DNA of 64,000 nt from Desulfoscipio geothermicus. GTDB lineage: Bacteria > Bacillota > Desulfotomaculia > Desulfotomaculales > Desulfallaceae. The translations under genes were made by a program, and so were the position numbers. The stretch covers positions 1 to 64,000 of the forward strand of contig JAENYS010000003.1 of assembly GCA_016841645.1 (NCBI GenBank). The letters run 5' to 3'. The notes beneath the pieces are model-generated. The model saw only the letters and a list, made by a program, of their open reading frames with translations, did no database searches and was not told where the DNA came from. The first letter of the stretch is position 1; the number at the start of each line of letters is the position of its first letter. Positions 34,156 to 44,182 of the stretch are shown piece by piece.

Positions 34156-37100
34156 TTGAAAGGTAATAAGAAGGCTGAATGGTGGTACAGGCTTTTACCA
34201 ATCGTCCTGAGCGTGTTTTTGCTTGCTGGTGTATTAGGTCTGCAGGCACCTACAGCCGCTCAGGCTGAAGATGCGGCTACCCCTCCGGAACTAACCGCTG
34301 ATACTACTGACAATACGGTGGATAACCCGATAGAAATAACCTTTGAAGATGATCCTAATTGGAGAACAGTAATCAGTGCGGTGTACGTTGATAATGTTGA
34401 ATTAGATGAGGAGAAATATTCAAAAGATACTTCAGGTAAGATTAATTTAAGTGCAAATGTATTCGATACAATTAAGAATTATAACATAGTTATCAAGGCT
34501 AAAGGTTACTCGGATGCGAGTGTTACGCAGAAAATTGAAAGGGTTGAACTGGAAATTATAGGGGATGGGGTAGAAACCCCCAAGCAGTACACCCTATCTC
34601 ATCTCCAGGGAATGGAACAATATCGTCACTTGTATAGTACGAATAACACTTGGCCGACTAAGAAATGGTATGTGGCTGAAGGGGTTAAGTTAATAGAACT
34701 ACTTGACGATTCAGGGATAAAGGATACCGCGAAGCAGATAAAATTTACCAGCCATGATGGCTTTAGTGTAACTTTTACTGTGCAGGAGTTATTAAATGAG
34801 CAACGATACCTTTTCCCGCATTTTAAAGATAATCATGAATACTTCGCGTATATTCCGGGTTCCTCTGATGATGCGGAACTGGTAGAGCCTATCCTTGCCC
34901 TAATAAGTGCTTCTGAAAGCACTAATTTTGACGGTATGAGAAACAGAGATGCATTACACCTTATCTTTGGACATAGGGCATTAACTGAGCAGACAAATGC
35001 GTTATTTGCCAAATATGTTGCCAAGGTGGAAGTACTTACCACCGAACCGGATAAATGGGCTGCTCCAACGGCTAGTGTAGATAGCGGAGAAGTGTCTGAA
35101 GGAACCCTTGTGGAGCTAAGCGCTACTAATAACGATACTGATAAGGTGCATTACACCTTGGATGGCAGTGAGCCGACGGTGGAAAGTCCAATGTATAACT
35201 GGGTTGCTAACCGCTGGTGGTCATCCCGGTCAGACGAATTGGACGAAATCAACCATCCGATCGAAATCACAAAGGACACCACTATTAAGGCTGTTGTAAT
35301 CGGCCCTGGCAAGGCAAATAGCGATGTTGTTGAGTTTAATTATACGGTAGATTCAGGTGACGATCCGGTTGCACCTGTGGCGGCTTTCACCGCTGATACA
35401 ACCAGTGGCACAGCGCCGCTGACCGTCAGCTTTACCGACGAATCGACCGGCACAGCACCACTAACCTACGCCTGGGACTTTGATAACGATGGCGTAGTAG
35501 ATAACACTGAGCAGAACCCAACCTATGAGTACAGTACAGCCGGCACATACAGTGTCAAGCTCACTGTGACCAATGCAGCCGGCAGCGACGACGAAGTAAA
35601 AACCGATTACATCACGGTGGCCGAGGCGTCGACAATGGACGTTCTCTACGAGGGAACAGTTGCTTTGGCAGCTGGCGACACCTTTACCGTGACTGCATAC
35701 AACTCGGAGACGGAATACACTGTTGACGAAGATACACCGCTGGGGGCTCTTCAGACGGCCGCAACCGCTGGCGGATTTACTTATGACGTTACCGACAAGA
35801 ATTACGCGAATTCGGGTGCTCTTCTTCTAGACAATATAGGGAACTACCCTTATGTAAAAGGTGGTAGTCAGTGGTATGCTTATGTCAACGATGTCTTTAA
35901 AGACGGCTACAACAATCCTGAAGGTGCATTGAATCTTATTGAACTCGTTGACGGTGACAGGGTTGAGTTCTATTATGCTGCCGGTATTACTGACGAGACC
36001 GATCTTGATGCTGTTAAGGCAGTGGCTACTGCTGCGGTGAAAACCGTTGTGGATACAGATACCACCACGCCGTCGACCTGGACTCTCCAGCTATCGGGTG
36101 TAAAGGATGCAACCGTTACCAAAGACTACTTTGAGGACGGCCTTGCTTGCCAGTCATCAGGTCATCAGGTGTTCTGGACCGACGACGAAGGTAATGAGTG
36201 GGGAGGCGTGCCGCTATGGCTGCTAGTAGCCATGGTTGATGACGACCCCGATGTTGGTTCTTACCACTTCAACTTTAATGACGACCTCGCCGATCAGAAC
36301 TATGAAGTTAATGTTGTAGCCGGTGATGGATGGAAGGCAACTCTTGATAGTGCCGCCATCGCTCACAATGATGGATATATCATCGCTAATACACTTAACG
36401 GAGAACCGCTTCCGCTCCAGACCGAAGACGGGAAAGGATGCTGGCCACTCCATTTGAAAGGTTCAGCTGTTTTTGGCGGACAACAGGTAGGCAACATTGT
36501 TCGAATTGAGCTGTCAGATCTTCCTGAACCATCCGAAGGATGGACCTTGGAGATGATCGGGGATATAGGGGATACCATCACCCAAGAGGAGTTTGAAGAA
36601 GGACTGGCCTGCACGAGTTCAGGCCATTACAAGGAATGGACTGATATTGATGGCAATATCTGGTCCGGCGTGCCCCTGTGGGTGCTCTTGGGTGCGGTGG
36701 ACGACCTTGAGACAAGCAGCCACTGGACTTTCGATGATGACCTGGCTGATGAAGGTTATTCTGTAAAAGTAGTTGCTGGAGATGGTTTTTCCAGAACCTT
36801 TGCCGGCATGGATGTAGCCCTAAGTGATGAATATATAGTTGCCAATGAATGCAACGGTGCATCACTTACCGACTCGGGGCCACTGCGCCTGGTTGGTGAC
36901 GGTGTTACCGAAGATGATGGATCCCTGAGCGGTTCCAGCGTCGGTAACATTGTAAAGATAGAAATACCCGAGCTGCAGACGCCGGCGGCTGAGCCCGGCA
37001 GTTGGAACCTTACTCTGACCGGCAAGATCAGTGATGTTATTTCGCAGGCTGAGTTTGAGGCCGGTCTGGCATGCACAAATTCGGGACACTTGCAAGAATG

Positions 37101-38832
37101 GACTGACATTGACGGTAATGTCTGGTCAGGTATACCTCTTTGGTTCCTGACGGGCTGGGTAGACGACCGGCAGCCACACAATTACAACGAAAATCAGGCA
37201 ATGGCCGGTTACACAGTCCTGGTGAAAGCCGGAGACGGCTATACCAAGGATTTTGCCGGCACGGATGTAGCCTCGAGCAACGACTATATCATTGCGAATC
37301 AATGCAACGGTGCGCCACTCACCGATTCATGGCCACTGCGTTTGGTCGGCGCCGGTGTTGTTGGAGATGATGGATCCCTTAGCGGTACCAGCGTTGGAAA
37401 TATCGTGGAGATTGAACTAACATCTTTTGAGACTGATACACCGGAAGTCGTACCTGAAGTCCGTATCGTCAAGTATGCTGAAGATGGAACGACCATCCTT
37501 AACGAGATGACGGTCGATTATATGTGGATGGAAAGGGAAAGCGGGTTTGACGTGATTGGAGACGGGACAACGGTATACCGCTACGAAGGAATCACAAACA
37601 ACCCGGATGATGTATGGGATGCAGATGAGACATATCCCGGCGATTACAAGATAGCTAATGCCGTGAAGGGTACCCTGATCCAGGATCTTTGTGATCTTGT
37701 GGGCGGCATGGGTGCAGGTACAGAAATAGTATTAATTGCAGAAGATGGTTACGAAACCATACTTCCCTATTCCTCCATATATACCGACCCCGCGGTGCAA
37801 GAACGCCAGGGAGATGCCATTCTGGCTTGGTGGGGTGATGGAGAATACGTACCCGACTATGCAGATGGTATGCGTTTATTCTTTACTCCTGGTGGTGACA
37901 ACGTTTACGGCCAATGGGATATGCACGAGACACTTGCGTCAAACTACTGGCACTACTATTACAGCGGTGGTGTTCAATACCCTTCTTGTGCCGGCTTATC
38001 ATCAAAGAACATTACGGAAATAAATATATACTCTGTGCCTGAAGGCGATTGGACACTTGATCTTGATGGTCTGGATATCGGTGGTTTAGACTACGACGTA
38101 AACAAAACCTATTTCGAACAGGCTCTTGCTTGTCAGTTCGGCGCCGACCACAAGGCAACCTACACCGATTCTGAAGGACAGGTCTGGGAAGGCATGCCTC
38201 TATGGTTCCTTGCTGGATTCGTCGATGACGCTGATCAACATTCTGATAATGCCTTTAATGATGAACTGGCTGCGGCCGGGTACCAGGTTGTGATTACTGC
38301 GGCCGACGGCCATTCGGTAATTATCGATAGCGCTGATATTATTAGGAATAGTAACTATATTATCGCCAATTCGCTGAATGGACAGACCATACCCGATACC
38401 GATAGCAACTGGCCGCTCCGGCTCGTTGGACCGGCTGTCACCGAGGCAACATCTATTTCACAGATTGTAAGTATAGAGTTAGTAAACGCAACAAAACCAG
38501 TCTACAAGATTGATCCCGTATCCGATGGAGCCTTCACCGTTGGGACTACTCCGGACGGTATCAGCACCATGACGATAAATGATGGCGTAACAGGGTTCAA
38601 ATACTTCGCAATTAATATTGAACCGGTGGTTTCCAATAATGATAAGGAAACCGTTGTCTTTACTCATTTGAGAAACGGCAGTCAGCTTGGACTCAATGCC
38701 ACCAGGGCTGATTTTGATGTAGTGGAGTCAGCGCAGGCCGGTTTCAATGTTCAGTCAGGTGATGTAATTAAAGCGTACATTGTTGACGAGCTGACTAATT
38801 CAACAGAACAAAACCCTGTGATTCTGCAGTAA
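34156..38832 (+). CDS. Giant secreted protein with multiple molybdopterin-fold-like repeats
   Basis: A 1558-residue protein: signal peptide, DUF1533-like domain (~42-129), INTWP-type molybdopterin-like domain (~130-295; here NNTWPTKKWYVAEGVKL), chitobiase-C-like (~298-398), PKD (~403-490; AFTADTTSGTAPLTVSFTDE), DUF4430/transcobalamin-C-like (~493-608), then three repeats (~638-788, 793-938, 946-1091) of a molybdopterin-like domain with LAC.SSGH...W.G.PLW and SVGNIV.IE, a divergent unit (~1096-1293), a fourth such repeat (~1294-1446; LACQFGADHKATYTD) and the ~110-residue C-domain shared with the phosphatase. Unlike the INTWP domains, these repeats keep a Cys in a C..SG context like the Mo ligand of sulfite oxidase. 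TTG start with AAGGAG. Controlled by riboswitch C. Confidence 0.75.
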   Translation: MKGNKKAEWWYRLLPIVLSVFLLAGVLGLQAPTAAQAEDAATPPELTADTTDNTVDNPIEITFEDDPNWRTVISAVYVDNVELDEEKYSKDTSGKINLSANVFDTIKNYNIVIKAKGYSDASVTQKIERVELEIIGDGVETPKQYTLSHLQGMEQYRHLYSTNNTWPTKKWYVAEGVKLIELLDDSGIKDTAKQIKFTSHDGFSVTFTVQELLNEQRYLFPHFKDNHEYFAYIPGSSDDAELVEPILALISASESTNFDGMRNRDALHLIFGHRALTEQTNALFAKYVAKVEVLTTEPDKWAAPTASVDSGEVSEGTLVELSATNNDTDKVHYTLDGSEPTVESPMYNWVANRWWSSRSDELDEINHPIEITKDTTIKAVVIGPGKANSDVVEFNYTVDSGDDPVAPVAAFTADTTSGTAPLTVSFTDESTGTAPLTYAWDFDNDGVVDNTEQNPTYEYSTAGTYSVKLTVTNAAGSDDEVKTDYITVAEASTMDVLYEGTVALAAGDTFTVTAYNSETEYTVDEDTPLGALQTAATAGGFTYDVTDKNYANSGALLLDNIGNYPYVKGGSQWYAYVNDVFKDGYNNPEGALNLIELVDGDRVEFYYAAGITDETDLDAVKAVATAAVKTVVDTDTTTPSTWTLQLSGVKDATVTKDYFEDGLACQSSGHQVFWTDDEGNEWGGVPLWLLVAMVDDDPDVGSYHFNFNDDLADQNYEVNVVAGDGWKATLDSAAIAHNDGYIIANTLNGEPLPLQTEDGKGCWPLHLKGSAVFGGQQVGNIVRIELSDLPEPSEGWTLEMIGDIGDTITQEEFEEGLACTSSGHYKEWTDIDGNIWSGVPLWVLLGAVDDLETSSHWTFDDDLADEGYSVKVVAGDGFSRTFAGMDVALSDEYIVANECNGASLTDSGPLRLVGDGVTEDDGSLSGSSVGNIVKIEIPELQTPAAEPGSWNLTLTGKISDVISQAEFEAGLACTNSGHLQEWTDIDGNVWSGIPLWFLTGWVDDRQPHNYNENQAMAGYTVLVKAGDGYTKDFAGTDVASSNDYIIANQCNGAPLTDSWPLRLVGAGVVGDDGSLSGTSVGNIVEIELTSFETDTPEVVPEVRIVKYAEDGTTILNEMTVDYMWMERESGFDVIGDGTTVYRYEGITNNPDDVWDADETYPGDYKIANAVKGTLIQDLCDLVGGMGAGTEIVLIAEDGYETILPYSSIYTDPAVQERQGDAILAWWGDGEYVPDYADGMRLFFTPGGDNVYGQWDMHETLASNYWHYYYSGGVQYPSCAGLSSKNITEINIYSVPEGDWTLDLDGLDIGGLDYDVNKTYFEQALACQFGADHKATYTDSEGQVWEGMPLWFLAGFVDDADQHSDNAFNDELAAAGYQVVITAADGHSVIIDSADIIRNSNYIIANSLNGQTIPDTDSNWPLRLVGPAVTEATSISQIVSIELVNATKPVYKIDPVSDGAFTVGTTPDGISTMTINDGVTGFKYFAINIEPVVSNNDKETVVFTHLRNGSQLGLNATRADFDVVESAQAGFNVQSGDVIKAYIVDELTNSTEQNPVILQ

Positions 38833-38873
38833 TGCTTTAAACCAAAACCTTTTTTAGGAAGTTGTTCGAGGCG

Positions 38874-38920
38874 AGTTGGGCAAAACTTGTTTATTCTTGG
38901 TGATAGAGTTTTGCCCAACT
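38874..38920 (+). repeat. Perfect 14-bp inverted repeat between surface genes
   Basis: AGTTGGGCAAAACT and AGTTTTGCCCAACT pair perfectly around 19 bases. No T-run follows, so a standard terminator is unlikely. A second, smaller hairpin, ATTGTTCA/TGAACAAT, lies at 38967-38989. Probably an RNA structure separating expression of the two genes. Confidence 0.5.
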
Positions 38921-39023
38921 GTAACCTCAATACCGGTCACCAGCAATTATGACCCAACAATAGTAGATTGTTCAGTCTTATTGAACAATACCAAAATGAA
39001 AAAAAGTTTTAGGAGTGACCAAA

Positions 39024-40529
39024 ATGAATCGCAGGCTAGTTGTATTTTTGCAAATAGCATTGCTGTTGCTGATGTGTGTTCCGGCTATTGCTGCAGCCAA
39101 TGGAATAAGCATGGAATTAAATAAAAGTACGGCCTTAATTGATGAAATTGTAACGGCAACGGGTCAAACGTCTCCAAACGCTTGGGTGCCCATAAAAGTA
39201 GTAGACGAAGCGCAGAATATAGTATTTTTTGATACTAAAAAGGCTGACGCCGGTGGTAATTACAGCATTGATTTCAAAGTACCCGCAAGTGCTTCCGGCA
39301 CTTTAACGGTTGTAGTTGGTGAAGGCAACAATGTCATTTCCAAAAACCTGAACGTGGGAACGGAAGCGCCTACCGACACAATAGCCCCGACATGGCCGTC
39401 AGGCAGCACATTAAACGCAAGTGACGTGACCCGGACCGGGCTGAACCTGAAATGGGGCGCCGCATCTGATAATGTTGGAGTAACAGGATACAGGATATAC
39501 AAGGATAGTAACATTATCGAAACCGTTAGCTCTTCAATCAGGACATACAATGTTACCGGGCTCAATGCCGGTACTGACTATACTTTCAAAGTAGAAGCAA
39601 AAGATGCTGCCGGCAACTGGAGCACAACCGGGCCAAGTACGAACGTTATGACAGAAAAAGCTAGCTCAGGCGGTGGCGGTGGCTCCAGAGAAAATGACAC
39701 CCCTAATACTCCACCGGAAACTGAAGTCAGTAAGTCCATCACGGCCATAACCGGGGGAACGGTAAGCTGTGAACAGCTTACCGTGGAAATCCTCGCCGGT
39801 GCTTTGCCTGAAGACGCTACGGTTAGTGCCGGTAAGTTAACGTCAAACGAAGAAAACGAGGTTGTCCCCGAAGGCATGCGATTAAAGCTCGGCAGCGATG
39901 TCTATGAGATTACCACCACGGGAAGCAAAGTCTTTGGTGATCAGACCATTACCATTAAAATCAGCTATGACTCATCAAAGATAGCTGCGGAAGAACAGCC
40001 GGTGATGCATTACTACGATGAGTCTGCCGGAAAGTGGATGGTCCTGGAAACCACAGTGGTACAGGAAAACGGCAAGTGGTATGCCATTACGCATGTTAAT
40101 CACCTTACCAAATTTGCCGTCATAAGTACCACGGTTGAAGAGGTGCCGGACGTAAACGTTGTCAAGCTCACTATCGGGCAACCGGCGGCCAGCGTAAATG
40201 GCACACCGTATTCCCTGGATGTTAAGCCCTATATCGACACTAAGGCAGGCAGAACCCTGGTACCAATTCGATTTATTAGCGAGGCGCTTGGAGCCGATGT
40301 GGAATGGATCCCGGACGTTCGTCAGGTCAAGATTACGGATGCCGGAAAGACGCTCATTTTGACTATTGGTACTCGGAACGTCCTGGTAGACGGTACTCAG
40401 TCAACAATAGACTGTGCACCGGAAATAGTATCCGAAAGAACATTCCTCCCTCTGCGATTTGTAAGTGAAAACCTGGGGGCGCAAGAGAATTACGAAGATC
40501 AGACCAAGGAGATAACGATAACCAGATAA
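39024..40529 (+). CDS. Secreted Fn3 / beta-repeat / wall-domain protein
   Basis: A 501-residue protein: signal peptide (VVFLQIALLLLMCVPAIAAA), an Ig-like domain (~28-110; SPNAWVPIKVVDEAQNIVFF), fibronectin type III (~118-213; GLNAGTDYTFKVEAKDAAGN), a Gly/Ser linker, a ZU5-like beta domain (~235-370) and a copper-amine-oxidase-N-like domain (~378-501). The first domain is nearly the same as the repeat unit of the next protein, so they are related. It lacks a molybdopterin-like domain and may be structural. ATG 39024 has AGGAG eight bases upstream. Confidence 0.72.
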   Translation: MNRRLVVFLQIALLLLMCVPAIAAANGISMELNKSTALIDEIVTATGQTSPNAWVPIKVVDEAQNIVFFDTKKADAGGNYSIDFKVPASASGTLTVVVGEGNNVISKNLNVGTEAPTDTIAPTWPSGSTLNASDVTRTGLNLKWGAASDNVGVTGYRIYKDSNIIETVSSSIRTYNVTGLNAGTDYTFKVEAKDAAGNWSTTGPSTNVMTEKASSGGGGGSRENDTPNTPPETEVSKSITAITGGTVSCEQLTVEILAGALPEDATVSAGKLTSNEENEVVPEGMRLKLGSDVYEITTTGSKVFGDQTITIKISYDSSKIAAEEQPVMHYYDESAGKWMVLETTVVQENGKWYAITHVNHLTKFAVISTTVEEVPDVNVVKLTIGQPAASVNGTPYSLDVKPYIDTKAGRTLVPIRFISEALGADVEWIPDVRQVKITDAGKTLILTIGTRNVLVDGTQSTIDCAPEIVSERTFLPLRFVSENLGAQENYEDQTKEITITR

Positions 40530-40577
40530 CAGTATATACTTATTAACTAATTTTATTAGCTTTTCCTTAAAAAGATT

Positions 40578-40670
40578 GCTCCGAATCCTTAGATCATAAG
40601 GAGATTCCAAAGTAACTAGGTCGATAGGTTAGCTAGGAAACAAGCGATTCTTCCATAATTAAACGGAGCC
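40578..40670 (+). promoter_or_regulatory. Degenerate Moco-riboswitch-like leader D
   Basis: GCTCCG (40578-40583) pairs with CGGAGC (40664-40669), and TAGGAAAC and TTCC lie where GGAAAC and CCTCCC lie in copies A-C. The P2 stem and the GCCTCCC block are altered (CCTTA/TAAGG instead). With a terminator just downstream and a surface gene after it, it is probably a diverged family member, perhaps with altered or lost binding. Confidence 0.4.
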
Positions 40671-40688
40671 TTCATTTTCACGGAGTAT

Positions 40689-40724
40689 CCGGCTGGCTTC
40701 CTTTTTAGCCGGCCGGTTCTTTTC
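40689..40724 (+). terminator. Terminator after leader D
   Basis: CCGGCTGGCT pairs with AGCCGGCCGG (one wobble) around TCCTTTTT, followed by TTCTTTT. Confidence 0.65.
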
Positions 40725-40847
40725 CCTTAGTTAAAAGGGATGATTATATTTGCCAATTTGAGACTGTCAGGAAAATCTTTTGAGGACAGTAGTTACAAAT
40801 GCACAGTTTTAATGTGTAACAGGAAGTGAAGAAAGGAAATGTAAGCT

Positions 40848-43800
40848 ATGAAATTTGTTTTGAAACTTGGTGCCAAAAAGTTTATAACCTGCTTAGTAAT
40901 GTTGGCAGCGCTATTTGGTTTGATTTGGATGATCAATCCATGGCCAGCCTTGGCACTGAATGTCCCAGGCTTCAATGATGAGGACTTAATCACAGTGGCA
41001 GGCACTGGTTCCGGAGATTTAGAAGCAACAATAAGCATGGGATTAAGCAAAACCACAGCCCAGGCAGGCGATACAATAACGGCATTTGGTAATATAGCCC
41101 CCAACGCCTGGGTACCCATAAAAGTAGTAGACGAACTCCAAAATATAGTATTTTTTGACAGCAAAAAGTCGGACACCGGCGGCAGCTACAGCATCGACTT
41201 TAAAGTACCCGCAGTCGCCACCGGCACATTAACAGTGGTAGTGGGTGAAGGCACCAACGTAGCAACTGGAACCATAACCGTGGTAACCCAACTTCCCACT
41301 TACAAACTAACATTTGCAGTAACGCCTGAGGACGCCGGTATAATATTAAAAGACAGCCAAGACAACGAAATAGCCGCCGAATTAGACGGCACCTACAAAC
41401 TGGAAGCCGGAGAATACAGCTACACAATAAGCAAGACCGGCTACAAAGCAGAAACTGGTACAATCACAATAACTGACAAAGATGAAACAGTAACCGTAAC
41501 CTTAGAAGCAGAAGCAGCAACAATAAGCATGGGATTAAGCAAAACCACAGCCCAGGCAGGCGATACAATAACGGCATTTGGTAATATAGCCCCCAACGCC
41601 TGGGTACCCATAAAAGTAGTAGACGAACTCCAAAATATAGTATTTTTTGACAGCAAAAAGTCGGACACCGGCGGCAGCTACAGCATCGACTTTAAAGTAC
41701 CCGCAGTCGCCACCGGCACATTAACAGTGGTAGTGGGTGAAGGCACCAACGTAGCAACTGGAACCATAACCGTGGTAACCCAACTTCCCACTTACAAACT
41801 AACATTTGCAGTAACGCCTGAGGACGCCGGTATAATATTAAAAGACAGCCAAGACAACGAAATAGCCGCCGAATTAGACGGCACCTACAAACTGGAAGCC
41901 GGAGAATACAGCTACACAATAAGCAAGACCGGCTACAAAGCAGAGACTGGTACAATCACAATAACTGACAAAGATGTAACAGTAACCGTAACCTTGGGAA
42001 CGGACAAAATAGACAAGAGCAAACTGGCTACGGCAATAGCAAATGCCATTGAGTTGGAAGAAGCAGATTACACGCCGGAGAGCTGGAGGCCATTTGCTAT
42101 TGCCCTGTCGGCAGCGGAATCAATAATGTCGGATGACGACGCCAGGCAGGACGCAGTAGACACCGCGCTGGCGGAATTGACCGCCGCTATGGGCGCCTTG
42201 GAAGAGGTTACGGTGGCAAACATAGGTAACAAGGATCAGTTGAATATAGCTCTAAACAATTCAATTATTAACACAATAAACTTTACCGCTGATATTGAAG
42301 CCGACATCAAAGCAACACGGTTGATTAACTTAAATTTTGCCGGTTATACCTTAACCGGAAATGTTTTGGTTCATACTGAAGACACGGGTTCGATTAGCAT
42401 TAGCGGTACCGCCAACCCGGCTATTACCGGCAACCTGACCGTGAATACGCCTAACGCGACGGTTACCAACCAGGCTAAAATTGGCGGTAAAGTGATTATT
42501 GAAGCAGTAGCTAAAGGAACCTGGAACGAAGAGGCCGATGGGAATAATCTGGATGTGCAGGTTAAAGACGGCGTAATCAACATTAAAGGAAAAGCAGGCA
42601 GTATTACCATCACCCAGGGGGGTGAGGGACTGAATATCACCGTAAGCAGCGGAGGTTCGGTAGAGACATTTGAGGTGAATGACCAAGCCAATCTGGTACT
42701 TCAAGGATTAGTAACCAATGTAGAGATAAATGCTCCGGTAATGGTAACAGGTGGACAGAATATACAAAAAGCTGTAATCAAGGCAGAAGGGGTTAAACTT
42801 GATGAAGCTCCACAAGAGACTAAATTAGGGGACAACATTGAGTCGGTAACAATAGGAGAAGAAGAACGGGATGAAGATTGGATTGCAGATGCAAATGCAG
42901 TACGTGCAGCCCAAGCGGATTTAACCCTGGGAGATGTAAGTACCGTAACAGCAGATTTAACGCTGCCGCTGAAGCAAGGAGAAGCGACTATCACTTGGGC
43001 ATCAAGCAACACAAATGCAGTTACTTTTGATGGTAAAGTAACAAGGCCGGCAGCCGGTCAAAAGGATGTGACGGTCACCCTAACAGCTACTATCACAGTG
43101 GGTCAAGTAAGTATGGAAAAAACATTTGAGGTTACAGTCAAGGCACTGAGTAAAACTAGCGGTGGATCCGGTGGTGGAGGGGGGCTCTCTACTACCAAAG
43201 GCAGCAAGTTCATCACAGCCGCAACCGGGGGAACCATAAGCTTTGAGCAATTGACCGTGGAAATTCCTGCCGGCGCCCTGACAAAAAACGCCACCTTTAC
43301 TGTCGGCATATTAAAGCCGGATAAAGCTGACAATTTGGTTTCCGAAGACATGCGGGTAAAGCTGGGCAGCGATGTCTACGAGATCACCACCACAGGTCAA
43401 AGCGACTTTGGTGACAACACTATTGCCATCAAGATTGCCTTTGATTCATCCAAGATTGCCGGTGAAGAACAGCCTGTACTGCATTATTACGACGAGCCGG
43501 CCGGGGAATGGGTAGCTCTGGAAACCACGGTGGTACAGGAAAACGGTAATTGGTATGCTGTTACGCATGTTAATCACTTGACCAAGTTTGCTATCTTTAG
43601 TACTGTAGTTGAAGAAGTACCGGAGATCCCGGATGTGAAGGTCATCAAACTCACAATTGGGCAACTGGCTGCCAGTATAAATGGTACGCCGTATACCATG
43701 GACGTAAAACCCTATATTGATATTAGGGCTAGCAGAACCATGGTTCCAGTTCGCTTCATCAGCGAGGCGCTTGGAGCCAGTGTGGAATGGATACCGACTG

Positions 43801-44012
43801 CTCGTCAGGTTAAGATTACGGACGCCGGTAAAGTGATTACCCAGAACATAGGTTTACCAAATGTTCTGGTTGATGGTATCCAGTCAACAATAGACTGCAC
43901 ACCGGAAATTGTATCCGACAGAACGTTCATCCCCTTGCGCTTCGTGAGTGAGAATCTGGGGGCGCAAGTGCATTACGAAAACCTGACCAAGGAGATTACG
44001 ATCACCAGATAA
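40848..44012 (+). CDS. Large repetitive secreted adhesin-like protein
   Basis: A 1054-residue protein: signal/anchor segment, two nearly identical 164-residue units (~60-223 and 224-387), each an Ig-like half (NAWVPIKVVDELQNIVFFDS) plus a PEGA-like half (YKLEAGEYSYTISKTGYKAE). A FIVAR helical domain (~388-455), a beta-helix-like stretch (~460-680; GSISISGTANPAITGNLTVN), an Ig-like domain (~690-765), a Gly-rich linker, a ZU5-like domain and a copper-amine-oxidase-N-like domain (~930-1054) follow. No catalytic motif. It is the sole gene after leader D and before riboswitch B. Likely a surface scaffold. Confidence 0.72.
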   Translation: MKFVLKLGAKKFITCLVMLAALFGLIWMINPWPALALNVPGFNDEDLITVAGTGSGDLEATISMGLSKTTAQAGDTITAFGNIAPNAWVPIKVVDELQNIVFFDSKKSDTGGSYSIDFKVPAVATGTLTVVVGEGTNVATGTITVVTQLPTYKLTFAVTPEDAGIILKDSQDNEIAAELDGTYKLEAGEYSYTISKTGYKAETGTITITDKDETVTVTLEAEAATISMGLSKTTAQAGDTITAFGNIAPNAWVPIKVVDELQNIVFFDSKKSDTGGSYSIDFKVPAVATGTLTVVVGEGTNVATGTITVVTQLPTYKLTFAVTPEDAGIILKDSQDNEIAAELDGTYKLEAGEYSYTISKTGYKAETGTITITDKDVTVTVTLGTDKIDKSKLATAIANAIELEEADYTPESWRPFAIALSAAESIMSDDDARQDAVDTALAELTAAMGALEEVTVANIGNKDQLNIALNNSIINTINFTADIEADIKATRLINLNFAGYTLTGNVLVHTEDTGSISISGTANPAITGNLTVNTPNATVTNQAKIGGKVIIEAVAKGTWNEEADGNNLDVQVKDGVINIKGKAGSITITQGGEGLNITVSSGGSVETFEVNDQANLVLQGLVTNVEINAPVMVTGGQNIQKAVIKAEGVKLDEAPQETKLGDNIESVTIGEEERDEDWIADANAVRAAQADLTLGDVSTVTADLTLPLKQGEATITWASSNTNAVTFDGKVTRPAAGQKDVTVTLTATITVGQVSMEKTFEVTVKALSKTSGGSGGGGGLSTTKGSKFITAATGGTISFEQLTVEIPAGALTKNATFTVGILKPDKADNLVSEDMRVKLGSDVYEITTTGQSDFGDNTIAIKIAFDSSKIAGEEQPVLHYYDEPAGEWVALETTVVQENGNWYAVTHVNHLTKFAIFSTVVEEVPEIPDVKVIKLTIGQLAASINGTPYTMDVKPYIDIRASRTMVPVRFISEALGASVEWIPTARQVKITDAGKVITQNIGLPNVLVDGIQSTIDCTPEIVSDRTFIPLRFVSENLGAQVHYENLTKEITITR
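41025..41990 (+). repeat. Near-identical 492-bp tandem duplication
   Basis: Copy 1 (41025-41516) and copy 2 (41517-~41990) are in frame, 164 codons each. By eye they match base for base for over 420 bases, and differ first near 41453 versus 41945 (GAAACT/GAGACT), then at GATGAAAC/GATGTAAC. Identity at third codon positions means a very recent duplication or gene conversion. Confidence 0.9.
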
Positions 44013-44182
44013 TAGTAGTAGTCAAACTTTGATGCAAGAGTAACGGGGGAAGCAATAAGCTTCCCCTTTCCCCTATATGATGCTAAAAATTATAGCCGTT
44101 TAAAATTTAAGTGGGTAACAGAAGGGATGATTATTGACTTTATAGTACATAGTTAGTAAAATTTTTTATAATTGAATAGTTT

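Noticed and set aside
40578-40670. Calling leader D a confident functional Moco riboswitch
   Set aside because: The GCCTCCC block and the P2 stem of the other three copies are not kept, so I list it only as a degenerate relative.
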